Below are positions 7,354 through 16,007 of a DNA stretch of 64,000 bases, one piece after another. Both the position numbers and the translations under genes were made by a program. Under the pieces are notes generated by a model. It ran no database searches. It was not told the origin of the DNA and saw only the letters and a program-made list of their open reading frames with translations. Position 1 is the first letter of the stretch, and each line of letters opens with the position of its first letter. Origin of the DNA: Paenibacillus allorhizosphaerae (GTDB lineage Bacteria > Bacillota > Bacilli > Paenibacillales > NBRC-103111); contig NZ_CAJVCE010000007.1 in the NCBI RefSeq assembly GCF_910594985.1, forward strand, positions 186,001-250,000. The letters are read 5' to 3'.

Positions 7354-8766
7354 TTACAGGCCGAAATCGAAATATTCCTTTGCGTTGTTGTACGAGATCG
7401 CTTGAACGATTCCTCCGAGCAGCTCCATATCGTCCGGCGCTTCGCCGTTTTCCACCCATTCGCCGATCAGATTGCACAATAATCTGCGGAAATACTCGTG
7501 TCTCGTGTAGGACAAGAAGCTCCGGGAGTCGGTCAGCATGCCGACGAAACGGCTGAGAAGGCCCAGATTCGCCAGCGCTTTCATCTGATCCAGCATACCG
7601 TCGAGCGTATCGTTGAACCACCAGGCGGAACCGAACTGGATTTTTCCTGCAACGCCGCCGCCCTGATAGCTGCCGATGATCGTGCCGAGCACATAGTTGT
7701 CTTTCGGGTTCAGCGAGTATAAAATCGTCTTCGGCAGCGCGTCTTCGGCGTCAAGCGCATCCAGCAGGCGAACCAGCGGCTGCGCGATCAAGCTGTCGTT
7801 GATCGAATCGTAACCGGTATCCGGTCCGAGCTTGCCGAACATCCGCGTATTGTTGTTCCGGTGCGCGTTGATGTGGAACTGCATCGCCCAGCCGAGTTCG
7901 GCGTACAGCTTGCCCAGGAACGTCAGCGTATACGTCTTGTATTGCTTTTCCTCCTCGAGGCTAACCGTTCCGCCTTGCAGCGCTTTGTCAAAAATCGCCG
8001 CGGCATCCGCTTGGGTAGTCTCCGCATACGCGACATAATCCAGCGCATGGTCGGATACGCGTCCGCCGACGGAATGGAAAAACCGTACGCGCGATTCCAA
8101 TGCCGTCAGCAGCTCGTCGTAGCTGCTAATTTTGCCGCCAGCCACTTCCCCAAGCTTCTCCACCCAAGGCAAGAACGTAGACCGGTTGATCTCAAGCCCT
8201 TTGTCCGGACGGAACGAAGGCAGAACCTTGCAGTCGAAGCCTACGATGTCCTTGATCTTGATATGGTATTCGAGCGAGTCGGTCGGGTCATCCGTGGTGC
8301 AGACGACCTTCACGCCCGACTTCGTGATCAAGTCGCGAGCGGCAAATCCTTCGCCGCCGAGCTGCGCATTCACTTTTTCCCAAATCGCCGGCGCGTTCTT
8401 TTCATTGATCAGATCGTAGACGCCGAAGAAACGTTGAAGTTCCAGATGGGACCAATGATACAGCGGGTTTCCGATCGTCATCGGCACGGTTTTCGCCCAG
8501 GCCAGGAAACGGTCGTAATCGCTCGCCCCGTCGCCGCCGGTCACGTACTTTTCTTCCGCGCCGTTCGCTCTCATCACACGCCATTTGTAGTGATCGCCGT
8601 ACAGCCATGCTTCGGTAATGTTTTTAAACCGCTTGTTCTCGTAAATTTCCTGCGGGCTCAAATGACAATGATAATCGATAATCGGCATTTGCTTCGCGTA
8701 TTCGTGGTACAGCTTCTCCGCCGTGTTGTTTTTCAGCAAAAAGTTGTCGTCCAGAAACTTTTTCAT
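7354..8766 (-). CDS. uxaC: Glucuronate/galacturonate isomerase
   Basis: 470 residues, full length for UxaC, an amidohydrolase-superfamily TIM barrel that interconverts D-glucuronate/D-fructuronate and D-galacturonate/D-tagaturonate in the cytosol. The N-terminus MKKFLDDNFLLKNNTAEKLY and PIIDYHCHLSPQEIYEN (His-x-His metal ligands, ~residues 29-45) are diagnostic, as is HINAHRNNNTRMF in the middle. It follows uxaE on the same strand with a 78-base gap and is probably co-transcribed. AAGGAAGGTG precedes the ATG. The pair fits galacturonate (pectin) use. Confidence 0.95.
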   Translation of the reverse strand: MKKFLDDNFLLKNNTAEKLYHEYAKQMPIIDYHCHLSPQEIYENKRFKNITEAWLYGDHYKWRVMRANGAEEKYVTGGDGASDYDRFLAWAKTVPMTIGNPLYHWSHLELQRFFGVYDLINEKNAPAIWEKVNAQLGGEGFAARDLITKSGVKVVCTTDDPTDSLEYHIKIKDIVGFDCKVLPSFRPDKGLEINRSTFLPWVEKLGEVAGGKISSYDELLTALESRVRFFHSVGGRVSDHALDYVAYAETTQADAAAIFDKALQGGTVSLEEEKQYKTYTLTFLGKLYAELGWAMQFHINAHRNNNTRMFGKLGPDTGYDSINDSLIAQPLVRLLDALDAEDALPKTILYSLNPKDNYVLGTIIGSYQGGGVAGKIQFGSAWWFNDTLDGMLDQMKALANLGLLSRFVGMLTDSRSFLSYTRHEYFRRLLCNLIGEWVENGEAPDDMELLGGIVQAISYNNAKEYFDFGL

Positions 8767-8844
8767 CGGGGCACCTTCCTTTTCATAATAAGCATCAGAA
8801 CGGCAATGCAGCTGCGTTCATGCCGCTTGGAGCGGAACCTTGAT

Positions 8845-10347
8845 TTATTTACCGAGCAAATCCAAATGTTTGCCGATATGCGAGATCAACGATTGCGCAT
8901 ATGCTTCTTCCTGCTCGCTGAGCGTGCGGAAAAACTCGTCCTTGAACAGCGAATTTCCTTGCGCGTCCTTCGCTTGCAGCAAAATGCCGTAAGTGATATG
9001 AATCAGCTGGCGCGCATTGTCCTCATTCATGTATGTGTCGGCCAAATCGGCGTCGGCCACTTGATCGAGCGGAGCGATTTTGCTCAGATCGGTTGTAACA
9101 TGATAGTAAGCGGTCGCTTCTTCGAAATGCTCCAGTGCATATTGATGCATGCTGCGGTACAGGGACGGCTTTACTTTCGCAACCGTACGAACGGCTTCGA
9201 GCCAGTTGGTGCCGGCTGTTTTTACATGGAAGCGGCCTTTCGTATATTTACCGATAATCGGGAACACGCTGAACTTGTCGCTGCCCGAATGAATGCTCAG
9301 CTTGTAACCGAAATCGTCGGCAATGCCCGCATGAATGACAAGCTCTTTCTCGAACTGGGCGATATCGCCGATATAGTCGATGCCCTTCTGGAATTCGCCG
9401 CAGAAACGAGGCGCCATGCTGTAAATGGTCAAGCCGCGGCTGTACAGCTCTTTGGCTACGAAGAAGTGGGATTCCGGCGCTGTCGGCGTCATCGTCTCGT
9501 CGATCGAGATTTCGAAGTCGACCTCACGCTCTGCGTTTTTAATGTACGTTACATAAATATGCTCCATGAAGTCGATGGCCGCTGCATAGATCAGTACGTT
9601 TTTGATCAGCGTCTCGCGGTCGAACGCGATCGTCGAGCCGGCTACCGGGAACGTCTGATTCAGGTAGCGGGACTCGTAATGGCTGCGAACGGATTCCGGC
9701 AGCTGCGCGTACTTCGCTTCTTGCTCTGCGGCGGATGTGCCTTCCACGTTGTTGTCGATTTTCTCCGAGCAGTCGAGCGTCAGCATCGTAAAGCCGAGAC
9801 CTAGCGCCAACTCGATGTCGGCCTCCACTTTCAAGTGGTCGCCGTCCGCGCCGAAGCCGTCCTTGTATCCTTCCTGGAATGCGGCGTAGCACGCGGCGTC
9901 TACGACCTGCTTGTAGTCGCGCCCGGTCAGGTTCAGCTCGCGGATGCTTTGCTGCGCCAAAATCGGTCGAACATTCCGGCCTCTTACGGTACGAATATGA
10001 CCCGGGGACGCGATGCCCAGACGGTCGCCGAGACCGATCGTTGCGATCTGCGTACCGAATGCGCGCGGCACCGTATATTCGAAGTATCGGTTTAATACGA
10101 GACGGTTTTCATGTGAAAGCGGACACAATTTTGCCCCGTCCTGTACTTCGCCGTGCAGCGCATCGTAGAGCGGACCTTTCCCGACGGCTGCAATATATTT
10201 GACATGGCTGTCCAAGTCTTTTACCATGACCAGCTTCGTTTCACCGGACGTTTCCAATGATGGTTCATATACTTTCACACCGCTGCCGTTTACATTCGAA
10301 AGCGTGCCTGCGATTAACGCTTCTGCGATCGGTTGGAACTTACCCAT
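8845..10347 (-). CDS. uxaE: Tagaturonate/fructuronate epimerase family protein
   Basis: 500 residues. The sequence matches the UxaE family across its length (GLGDRLGIASPGHIRTVRGR near residue 107, then FGADGDHLKVEADIELALGLG, then KLSIHSGSDKFSVFPIIGKY). UxaE converts D-tagaturonate to D-fructuronate and so links galacturonate to the glucuronate branch; with UxaC it replaces UxaB/UxaA-type galacturonate steps. It is first in the uxaE-uxaC unit, and a divergent AraC regulator starts 185 bases upstream. AGGAGGTCTC-like bases precede the ATG. No hexuronate dehydratase is in this window. Confidence 0.88.
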   Translation of the reverse strand: MGKFQPIAEALIAGTLSNVNGSGVKVYEPSLETSGETKLVMVKDLDSHVKYIAAVGKGPLYDALHGEVQDGAKLCPLSHENRLVLNRYFEYTVPRAFGTQIATIGLGDRLGIASPGHIRTVRGRNVRPILAQQSIRELNLTGRDYKQVVDAACYAAFQEGYKDGFGADGDHLKVEADIELALGLGFTMLTLDCSEKIDNNVEGTSAAEQEAKYAQLPESVRSHYESRYLNQTFPVAGSTIAFDRETLIKNVLIYAAAIDFMEHIYVTYIKNAEREVDFEISIDETMTPTAPESHFFVAKELYSRGLTIYSMAPRFCGEFQKGIDYIGDIAQFEKELVIHAGIADDFGYKLSIHSGSDKFSVFPIIGKYTKGRFHVKTAGTNWLEAVRTVAKVKPSLYRSMHQYALEHFEEATAYYHVTTDLSKIAPLDQVADADLADTYMNEDNARQLIHITYGILLQAKDAQGNSLFKDEFFRTLSEQEEAYAQSLISHIGKHLDLLGK

Positions 10348-10532
10348 GAGCGAGACCTCCTAAGTTTATTATCACCTCTATCATCATATCGCAATAATAG
10401 TTTAGTTTCTCTACCGATCTTGCTCTATTTTATATTACCTATGCATATTTTGCTGTAAAGCTGGAAGGCGTTCTGCTACAATAGGGATAGTAAAGCGGAA
10501 ACTTCGGATGATGTGCAAAGGAGACCACGCGA

Positions 10533-11381
10533 ATGAGCGAAACGATAGAACTGAATTACGGCGCGGAAGAAGACGACTTTTATATACAGCATGTCAAACG
10601 AACGGAACCGTTCGAACGGACGAATCATTTTCACGGAACATACGAGGTATACTATTTAATAACCGGCCAGCGAACCTACTTTATCAAGGACCGGTCCTAT
10701 TTAATCTCACCGGGCGATTTGGTATTCATCAACAAGCTCGACCTGCACAAAACGTCGGATGTCGGCGAGCCCGGCCATGAGCGAGTTGTCATCAACTTCA
10801 GCGACCGGTTTCTCGGCAGCGATCATCCGCTGTATACGCCTGCGTTGTTTGCGGCTTTCCAGCACCCGTCGCACGTATTCCGGTTGAAGCTGCAGGACCA
10901 GTTGTTCGTTCAACAAATTCTGAAGCGGATGACCCTAGAGCTGAAAGAAAAAGCAACGGGTTATGAAACGTACGTGAAGCTGCTCCTGATGGAGCTGCTG
11001 CTGTTCGCGGGACGATGTTCGGAACGGCAGGAAACGGTATCTTTCGAGCACCGGAGCCCGATGCACAAAAAAATTTCCGAAGTCGTACGCCATATCAATG
11101 GCAGCTTCCACGAGCCGTTGACGCTGGCGGGATTGTCGGAACGATTTTACATGAGTCCGTTTTATTTGAGCCGCGCCTTCCGCGAAGTGACCGGCTTCAC
11201 CTTCGTCGAGTATGTCAATACGACACGAATCAAGGAGGCGCAGCGGCTGCTCAAGGAAACGAATATGAAAATCATCGAAATCGCAGATAGCGTCGGCTTC
11301 GAGAATATCGCCCACTTCGGCCGCATGTTCAAGAAGCTGGCGCGCCTGACGCCGCTGGAATACCGGAAATTGAACCGCTGA
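10533..11381 (+). CDS. AraC-family regulator, probable controller of uxaE-uxaC
   Basis: 282 residues: N-terminal cupin sensor (HFHGTYEVYYLITGQRTYF, ~residues 31-49, then FIKDRSYLISPGDLVFI) and a C-terminal double HTH from ~residue 178 (PLTLAGLSERFYMSPFYLSR, ending FGRMFKKLARLTPLEYRK). It lies divergent to uxaE, so a hexuronate-responsive activator is likely. It is clearly paralogous to the AraC protein at 16008-16865 (both contain YFIKDRSYL and a HERV(V/L)INF strand). AAAGGAGACC lies 9 bases before the ATG. Confidence 0.88.
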   Translation: MSETIELNYGAEEDDFYIQHVKRTEPFERTNHFHGTYEVYYLITGQRTYFIKDRSYLISPGDLVFINKLDLHKTSDVGEPGHERVVINFSDRFLGSDHPLYTPALFAAFQHPSHVFRLKLQDQLFVQQILKRMTLELKEKATGYETYVKLLLMELLLFAGRCSERQETVSFEHRSPMHKKISEVVRHINGSFHEPLTLAGLSERFYMSPFYLSRAFREVTGFTFVEYVNTTRIKEAQRLLKETNMKIIEIADSVGFENIAHFGRMFKKLARLTPLEYRKLNR

Positions 11382-11433
11382 GCCCGGGAATTCGTCTATA
11401 CTGACGAAACACTGATATCTTGCTGTAAACTTC

Positions 11434-11461
11434 TTGAATCGCTGTGCGCCTGTGATATACT
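11434..11461 (+). promoter_or_regulatory. Sigma-A promoter of tagO
   Basis: -35 TTGAAT (11434-11439), 16-base spacer, -10 TATACT (11456-11461). The likely transcription start is near 11468, about 30 bases before the GGAGGG ribosome site (11498-11503). Confidence 0.7.
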
Positions 11462-11509
11462 TTTGTTATCGCGTTTCCAATTCATAGGGCTCTGTATGGA
11501 GGGATTGTT

Positions 11510-12469
11510 ATTATTTATTTCGCCGCTTTTCTGATGTCCTTTCTGATTGTGCTGTTTCTTATACCTCCGTTGCGAAAATTGGCGTTTCGCATCGATTTTG
11601 TGGACAAGCCCAAACAAGATGTCGAACGGAAGCTGCACCGGGAGCCGATTCCTTTGACTGCGGGTTTCGCCATCTTCCTCGGGATCGTATGCACGAATCT
11701 CGCTTTTATCAAGGACGATTGGAAACAGACGCTCGGCCTTCTGTGCGGCTCGCTTCTCATTTTGGCGATCGGTACGATCGACGATTGGTACAAGACGCAC
11801 GGCAAGGAATTTCCCGCGCTTCCGAAGTTCGTCGTGCAGCTTTCCGCTGCCGTTATTGTGTACTATTCCGGTATCGTGTTTTACGGATTTAACAATCCGT
11901 TTACGGGACAAGATATTTTGCTGCCGGTATGGCTGCAGTTTTTCTTGACGGTCACGTGGATTTTCGGGGTGACCACCGTCATTAACTTCTCCGATGGCAT
12001 GGACGGACTGGCGGGAGGTTTGTCGGCGATTGCGGCTGTGACGCTGTTCATCGTGGCGGCAGCCAAAGGGCAGTCGGAATCGGCGATGATGGCGATCATT
12101 CTCGTCGGGGCGGCTCTTGCGTATTTGCGTTATAACAAACCGCCGGCGAAAGTGTTCATGGGCGATGCGGGGGCGACGCTATTCGGCTTCCTGCTCGGCG
12201 TTATCGCGCTTGACGGCGCATTCAAGCAGGCGACGGTGCTGTCGCTGCTCATCCCGATTTTGGCGCTCGGCGTGCCGATCTTCGATAATTTGTTCGTCGT
12301 CGTCAAACGGCTGCTGAACGGAAAGCCGATCTATCAGGCAGACGCGAGCCAGGCGCATTACCGGCTGCTGCGCACCGGGCTGAGCCCGAAACAAGTCGTG
12401 CTGTTTCTATGTTTGATTAACACGTGCTTCGGTTTGACGTCGATTATTTTACTCTTGTTAAACGTATAG
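11510..12469 (+). CDS. tagO: Undecaprenyl-phosphate GlcNAc-1-phosphate transferase (TagO/WecA family)
   Basis: About 319 residues with ~10 hydrophobic helices. It transfers GlcNAc-1-P to undecaprenyl phosphate at the inner membrane, the first step of wall teichoic acid or other wall polymers. Diagnostic motifs: DFVDKP.QDVERKLHREPIP (near residue 30), GTIDDWY (Asp pair), VINFSDGMDGLAGG and FMGDAGATLFGFLLG. The first ATG in frame is 11534, but GGAGGG (11498-11503) is placed for ATT 11510 or 11513, and the reading (M)IYFAAFLMSF matches the usual family N-terminus, so a rare ATT start is suspected. Confidence 0.88.
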   Translation: MIYFAAFLMSFLIVLFLIPPLRKLAFRIDFVDKPKQDVERKLHREPIPLTAGFAIFLGIVCTNLAFIKDDWKQTLGLLCGSLLILAIGTIDDWYKTHGKEFPALPKFVVQLSAAVIVYYSGIVFYGFNNPFTGQDILLPVWLQFFLTVTWIFGVTTVINFSDGMDGLAGGLSAIAAVTLFIVAAAKGQSESAMMAIILVGAALAYLRYNKPPAKVFMGDAGATLFGFLLGVIALDGAFKQATVLSLLIPILALGVPIFDNLFVVVKRLLNGKPIYQADASQAHYRLLRTGLSPKQVVLFLCLINTCFGLTSIILLLLNV

Positions 12470-12494
12470 GCCGCGTACCTGGGGTACACGGCCT
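12470..12494 (+). terminator. Weak terminator-like hairpin after tagO
   Basis: GGCCGcGTACC pairs with GGTACaCGGCC immediately after the tagO stop. No clear T-run follows, so efficiency is uncertain. Confidence 0.4.
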
Positions 12495-12602
12495 CATCAT
12501 TTGCCGGTAGTTCGGCGCTCCATCCTGGTGGACGAATCCTCAGCACACCCGGCGGCGGAGCATATGCAATTGGAATATTTATCATTATGATACATATCGT
12601 CG

Positions 12603-12833
12603 TTATGAAATTTGCGTGCCTTTCTTTAGCGATTTCTGATCGGAGTTCGTGTTAACGAGCAATGGAAGCATCTTCATGCCGCGGACCATCGGAGCATGGC
12701 ATTGCCAGCAAACCGGCGCATTTTCAAAAGCGAAATTGTCCCTCATCCAGCCTTTGCAACCTTCCGTTTGACAATACCAAATCGCGGTGTCCTCCTGAGG
12801 AAGCTCCTCCGCTGATTTTTTCCGAAAATTCAT
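12603..12833 (-). CDS. ydjO: YdjO-family cold-inducible zinc-ribbon-like protein
   Basis: 76 residues. The central AIWYCQTEGCKGWMRDNFAF and APVCWQCHAPM give four Cys (CxxxxC and CxxC), a small zinc-ribbon pattern matching the cold-inducible YdjO family of Bacilli. The function is not established; the family is cold induced. It sits just downstream of a cold-shock gene on the same strand, separated by a terminator, an arrangement seen in related bacilli. AGGAGGGGTACGC precedes the ATG. Confidence 0.8.
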   Translation of the reverse strand: MNFRKKSAEELPQEDTAIWYCQTEGCKGWMRDNFAFENAPVCWQCHAPMVRGMKMLPLLVNTNSDQKSLKKGTQIS

Positions 12834-12860
12834 GCGTACCCCTCCTTTTTGCGCTAAAAG

Positions 12861-12896
12861 AAAAAGCTGCCCCTAACCTCGTTAAGGGCAGCTTTT
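12861..12896 (-). terminator. Terminator of the cold-shock gene
   Basis: AAGCTGCCC (12864-12872) pairs with GGGCAGCTT (12886-12894), extended by TAAC/GTTA. The T-run on the minus strand is supplied by A's at 12861-12865. Confidence 0.75.
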
Positions 12897-12907
12897 CACT
12901 TGTCGAA

Positions 12908-13108
12908 TTACAGCTTTACAACGTTCTCCGCTTGCGGTCCGCGATTGCCTTGAACCACGTCGAATTGAACGCGTTGACCTTCGTCAAGTGATTTGAAGCC
13001 GTCGCCTGTGATCGCGCTGAAATGTACGAATACGTCTTTGCCGCCTTCTACTTCGATAAAGCCGAAGCCTTTCTCTGCGTTAAACCATTTTACTGTACCT
13101 GTTTGCAT
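12908..13108 (-). CDS. csp: Cold-shock protein, CspA/CspB family
   Basis: 66 residues, full length for the family: a five-strand OB fold with RNP1 KGFGFIEV (residues 14-21) and RNP2 DVFVHFSAI (26-34). It binds single-stranded RNA/DNA and melts mRNA structure. GGAGGTAATTCC gives a strong ribosome site. The ~150-base upstream region carries an AT-rich leader and a long inverted repeat, typical of cold-shock genes whose mRNA leader controls expression. Its own terminator separates it from ydjO. Confidence 0.95.
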   Translation of the reverse strand: MQTGTVKWFNAEKGFGFIEVEGGKDVFVHFSAITGDGFKSLDEGQRVQFDVVQGNRGPQAENVVKL

Positions 13109-13175
13109 GGAATTACCTCCAAAAATTTAAATTAATATGTTTTTTTATTTGGTTAGCAAATAAAAAATTCACACA

Positions 13176-13215
13176 TTGTAAAAGGTTCCATCACTCAAAT
13201 GATAACCCTTTACAA
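13176..13215 (-). promoter_or_regulatory. Inverted repeat in the cold-shock upstream region
   Basis: TTGTAAAAGGTT (13176-13187) pairs with AACCCTTTACAA (13204-13215) with one mismatch and a 16-base loop. It lies 70-110 bases upstream of csp. It could be part of the structured cold-shock leader or a protein site; I cannot decide which. Confidence 0.4.
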
Positions 13216-13326
13216 CAAGTGAATCAGGTCTCTAAGATATGACTGTTTTAGAATACCACATTTCGAGCCATAAGGCAAGGAGAAGAGCAGCCTATTATAT
13301 TGGGCCCGGCGCTCCCCCTTCTATAG

Positions 13327-14391
13327 TCAGCTCTCCCCTGTCTTGAGACGTCCCTTCAGCGCCCATCGCAGGAAGTACGGCACGATGAACAAGATAAACA
13401 AAATGCGAAACATCTGGTAGGCGACGACCATGGACACGTCCGCATGGACGGCCGACGCGGTCACGCCCATTTCCGTCATGCCGCCAGGCGAAGTACTGAG
13501 AAAGGCAGTGACGACGGAGATCGGCTGAATGAGACTGAAGCCGAACGACAGTGCGAGCGAGAAGGCAACGATGGCCACGCCGCCGGCGAGCGAGTACGGC
13601 AGCAGCCGCCGCCAACCGGCGAGCGCGCTGAATTTGATGCCGAGGCCCAGATAAATGCCGAGGCTCCACTGCGCCGCGAGAATGAGCGGCGACGGCAGGT
13701 GCGGCGGAGCCCAGCCGCAAATCGTCAGTACGGCCGCGACGGTGATCGGGCCGAGGAACCACGGCGTCGGCAGCTTCAGCTTCACGGCGAGCCACGCTGC
13801 CGCAAGAACGAGCGCGGCGATCAAGATGGCCGTCCACCATGAGATAGAGGCGAAGATGGCGGCACCGGTTTGCGGCGGCAAGGCGCCTGTCGCTGCGCCG
13901 CCGGCCAGCCCGTGCACGGCCAAGAAAGGCACGACGAAAATGACGCTCAGCAGCCGGATCGTCTGCATGAAGGCGACGACGGTTTGGTCGGCGTTCTCGA
14001 TCTCTTCGCTCAGCACGACCATCTGCGAGAGACCGCCAGGGATGCTGCCGATGATGCCGCTCGGCAAGCTGATCCCACTCCTGCGCGATATCGCATACGC
14101 CGACAGCACGCTGAATCCGATGGTCAGCACGGTCGCCGCAAGCATGGACGGCAGCTGCGTCACGATTTGCCGCGCGCTCTCCGCCGTGAACGCAAGCCCC
14201 ATGCTGTAGCCGAGCAGCACCAGCCCGCCGTTACGCAAGCCGACGGGCCATGCCAGCGTCCGCTTCGTAAAACCCTGCCACAGCAGCACCGCCGTCAGCG
14301 GACCGAGCATCCAACTCAGCGGCAAGTGCAACAAACTAAATAGTATTCCTCCCAGGAAGGTGACGATGATCGTCTCCAGCAGCTTCCCCAT
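13327..14391 (-). CDS. AbrB-family (ammonia monooxygenase-like) membrane protein
   Basis: 354 residues with about ten transmembrane helices in two homologous halves (each with a LP(S/T)-type P-loop: HLPLSWMLGPLTAVLL near residue 20 and LPTPWFLGPITVAAVLT near 220). This matches the PF05145 AbrB/AmoA-related family of presumed transporters, which is unrelated to the transition-state regulator AbrB. Substrate unknown. ATG 14391 was chosen because GAGGT lies 9 bases upstream and MGKLLETIIVTFLGG begins the conserved part; the 36 extra codons upstream are polar and unlike the family. Confidence 0.85.
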   Translation of the reverse strand: MGKLLETIIVTFLGGILFSLLHLPLSWMLGPLTAVLLWQGFTKRTLAWPVGLRNGGLVLLGYSMGLAFTAESARQIVTQLPSMLAATVLTIGFSVLSAYAISRRSGISLPSGIIGSIPGGLSQMVVLSEEIENADQTVVAFMQTIRLLSVIFVVPFLAVHGLAGGAATGALPPQTGAAIFASISWWTAILIAALVLAAAWLAVKLKLPTPWFLGPITVAAVLTICGWAPPHLPSPLILAAQWSLGIYLGLGIKFSALAGWRRLLPYSLAGGVAIVAFSLALSFGFSLIQPISVVTAFLSTSPGGMTEMGVTASAVHADVSMVVAYQMFRILFILFIVPYFLRWALKGRLKTGES

Positions 14392-14578
14392 GATGTCAGG
14401 ACCTCTTTTCCGCTCCAAACGTGTAAGATGACAAAATAAATACCGGATCAAGTCTCCTCTTTTTAAGGATAGTCTTGAACCGGTATTTGTCAACCTCAAA
14501 CCGTTATGTTTCCAAATTGACGCTTGTTTGGGTCTTCTTAAGCCTATGGTTTATTGCCGTCTTCCGACAGCTACTCGA

Positions 14579-15865
14579 CTAGAAACGGACGAGATCGGCC
14601 ACTTGAACCGGCAGCCCGGTTCGGATCGATCGATTGCCCGCGATGCCTGTCAGAATCGACATGGCGCCATCCACATGGGATGCGGCCCGGTTAAAGCGGT
14701 CGTAGTCCGGCGTGCCGAACAAGTCGTTCAGCAGAACAGGGTCGCCGCCGCCGTGTCCGCCCTTTTTCTCCTCCACCTTTACCTCATAAGGCGGCTCGAA
14801 AATCGGATGAACGAGAATTTTCTTCCCTTTAACGGCGCCTTCCAGCGCCTGATCGCCGCCCGAGTTCACATACGAAGCCTCGACGACATCCATTTCGATC
14901 CGGCCTTTCGTGCCGTTGAACGCCACGCGGAAACCTTCCCATGGCGCATAAGCATACAAGTTGTACGTTAATAATGCCTTATTTTCGTACCTTACCATCA
15001 CGCCCATCGTATCTTCGATGTTAATGCCGTCGCCGAATACGCTTTGGTCGCGGAAATAGCCGTCCTCATGCTCCGCGTCCAAATACATCGCTTTGAGGTT
15101 CGGGTTTTTGTCCATATGCAGCGCAAAATGATCGTTCTCCGCTGCCTTGCTGCCGTAAGCACGGGAATAAAATTCCGTCACGCCTCGCTTCTCCGCGTTC
15201 TCCCGACCGTAGAACATCAGATCGCCGAGGGCGAATACGGTTTTCGGTTGGGTGCCGAGCCAAAAGTTCACCAAATCGAAATGGTGCGTCGATTTATGTA
15301 CGAGCAGCCCCCCGCTGTTGCGTTTGTCGCGGTGCCAGCGGCGGAAATAGTCTGCGCCGTGCTTCGTGTTCAGCAGCCATTCGAAATGGACCGAGTGCAC
15401 GTCTCCGATCGTGCCGTCCATGATCAGCTCGCGGATTTTCGTATTGTGCGGCGAATAGCGGTAGTTGAACGTCACCCGAAGGTTTTGTCCCGTTTCTTTG
15501 ACGGCGTCGAGAATCGCCTGGCACTTCTCTTCGTCGACGGTCATCGGCTTTTCCGTAATGACGTCGCAGCCGAGCTGCATTGCGCGGATAATATATTTAT
15601 GATGCGTACGGTCCACGGAAGTGACGATGACCGTGTCCGGTTTCATCTCCTCGATCATTCGGTCGAATTCGTGCGCTTTGAACGTAGGCACCGGCTCTGC
15701 GCCAAGCTCTCCGATCACCTTGTTCGCATGGTCCATCCGCGTCTGATTCACGTCGCAAAACGCGATGAGCTGCGAAGTTTCTTTGAACGTGCTGACAAGC
15801 GCTTTATAAAAAAACGATGCTCGTCCTCCTGTACCGACCAGGGCATAAGTTTTTCGTCTAGACAT
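14579..15865 (-). CDS. Gfo/Idh/MocA-family oxidoreductase
   Basis: 428 residues. Residues 1-130 are a Rossmann domain (TYALVGTGGRASFFYKAL, GxGGR nucleotide motif; VITEKPMTVDEEKCQAI with the EKP motif near residue 108); the rest is the beta-sheet substrate domain. These enzymes oxidise or reduce sugars or cyclitols with NAD(P). GAGGAGGATCAACAG precedes ATG 15865; upstream codons were rejected. A divergent AraC regulator at 16008 and a short palindrome between them suggest sugar-responsive control. The substrate is unknown. Confidence 0.85.
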   Translation of the reverse strand: MSRRKTYALVGTGGRASFFYKALVSTFKETSQLIAFCDVNQTRMDHANKVIGELGAEPVPTFKAHEFDRMIEEMKPDTVIVTSVDRTHHKYIIRAMQLGCDVITEKPMTVDEEKCQAILDAVKETGQNLRVTFNYRYSPHNTKIRELIMDGTIGDVHSVHFEWLLNTKHGADYFRRWHRDKRNSGGLLVHKSTHHFDLVNFWLGTQPKTVFALGDLMFYGRENAEKRGVTEFYSRAYGSKAAENDHFALHMDKNPNLKAMYLDAEHEDGYFRDQSVFGDGINIEDTMGVMVRYENKALLTYNLYAYAPWEGFRVAFNGTKGRIEMDVVEASYVNSGGDQALEGAVKGKKILVHPIFEPPYEVKVEEKKGGHGGGDPVLLNDLFGTPDYDRFNRAASHVDGAMSILTGIAGNRSIRTGLPVQVADLVRF

Positions 15866-15900
15866 CTGTTGATCCTCCTCAAGAGTATGGTATAGTGGCA

Positions 15901-15918
15901 GTATATCGCAATATATAC
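15901..15918. promoter_or_regulatory. Palindrome between oxidoreductase and AraC genes
   Basis: GTATAT and ATATAC arms (15901-15906 and 15913-15918) lie between the divergent genes, within the likely promoter area of the oxidoreductase. Candidate operator; AT-rich, so chance is possible. Confidence 0.3.
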
Positions 15919-16007
15919 ATGTAAACAGCACATAAATTGCTTACATTTTTATTTTTTCTACAAATATTGCCCTATCGATCTATCTTGAAAGGGGAGGCGT
16001 TTTGCGC

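Noticed and set aside
6938..7621. Minus-strand frame with Asp-rich repeats
   Set aside because: Antisense to the His-rich gene; the repeats mirror the reversed His/Tyr codons.
7861..9804. Long plus-strand open frame (647 residues)
   Set aside because: It lies antisense to uxaC and uxaE, which are clear enzymes. It has no ribosome site and its Arg/His-rich composition comes from reversed GC-rich codons.
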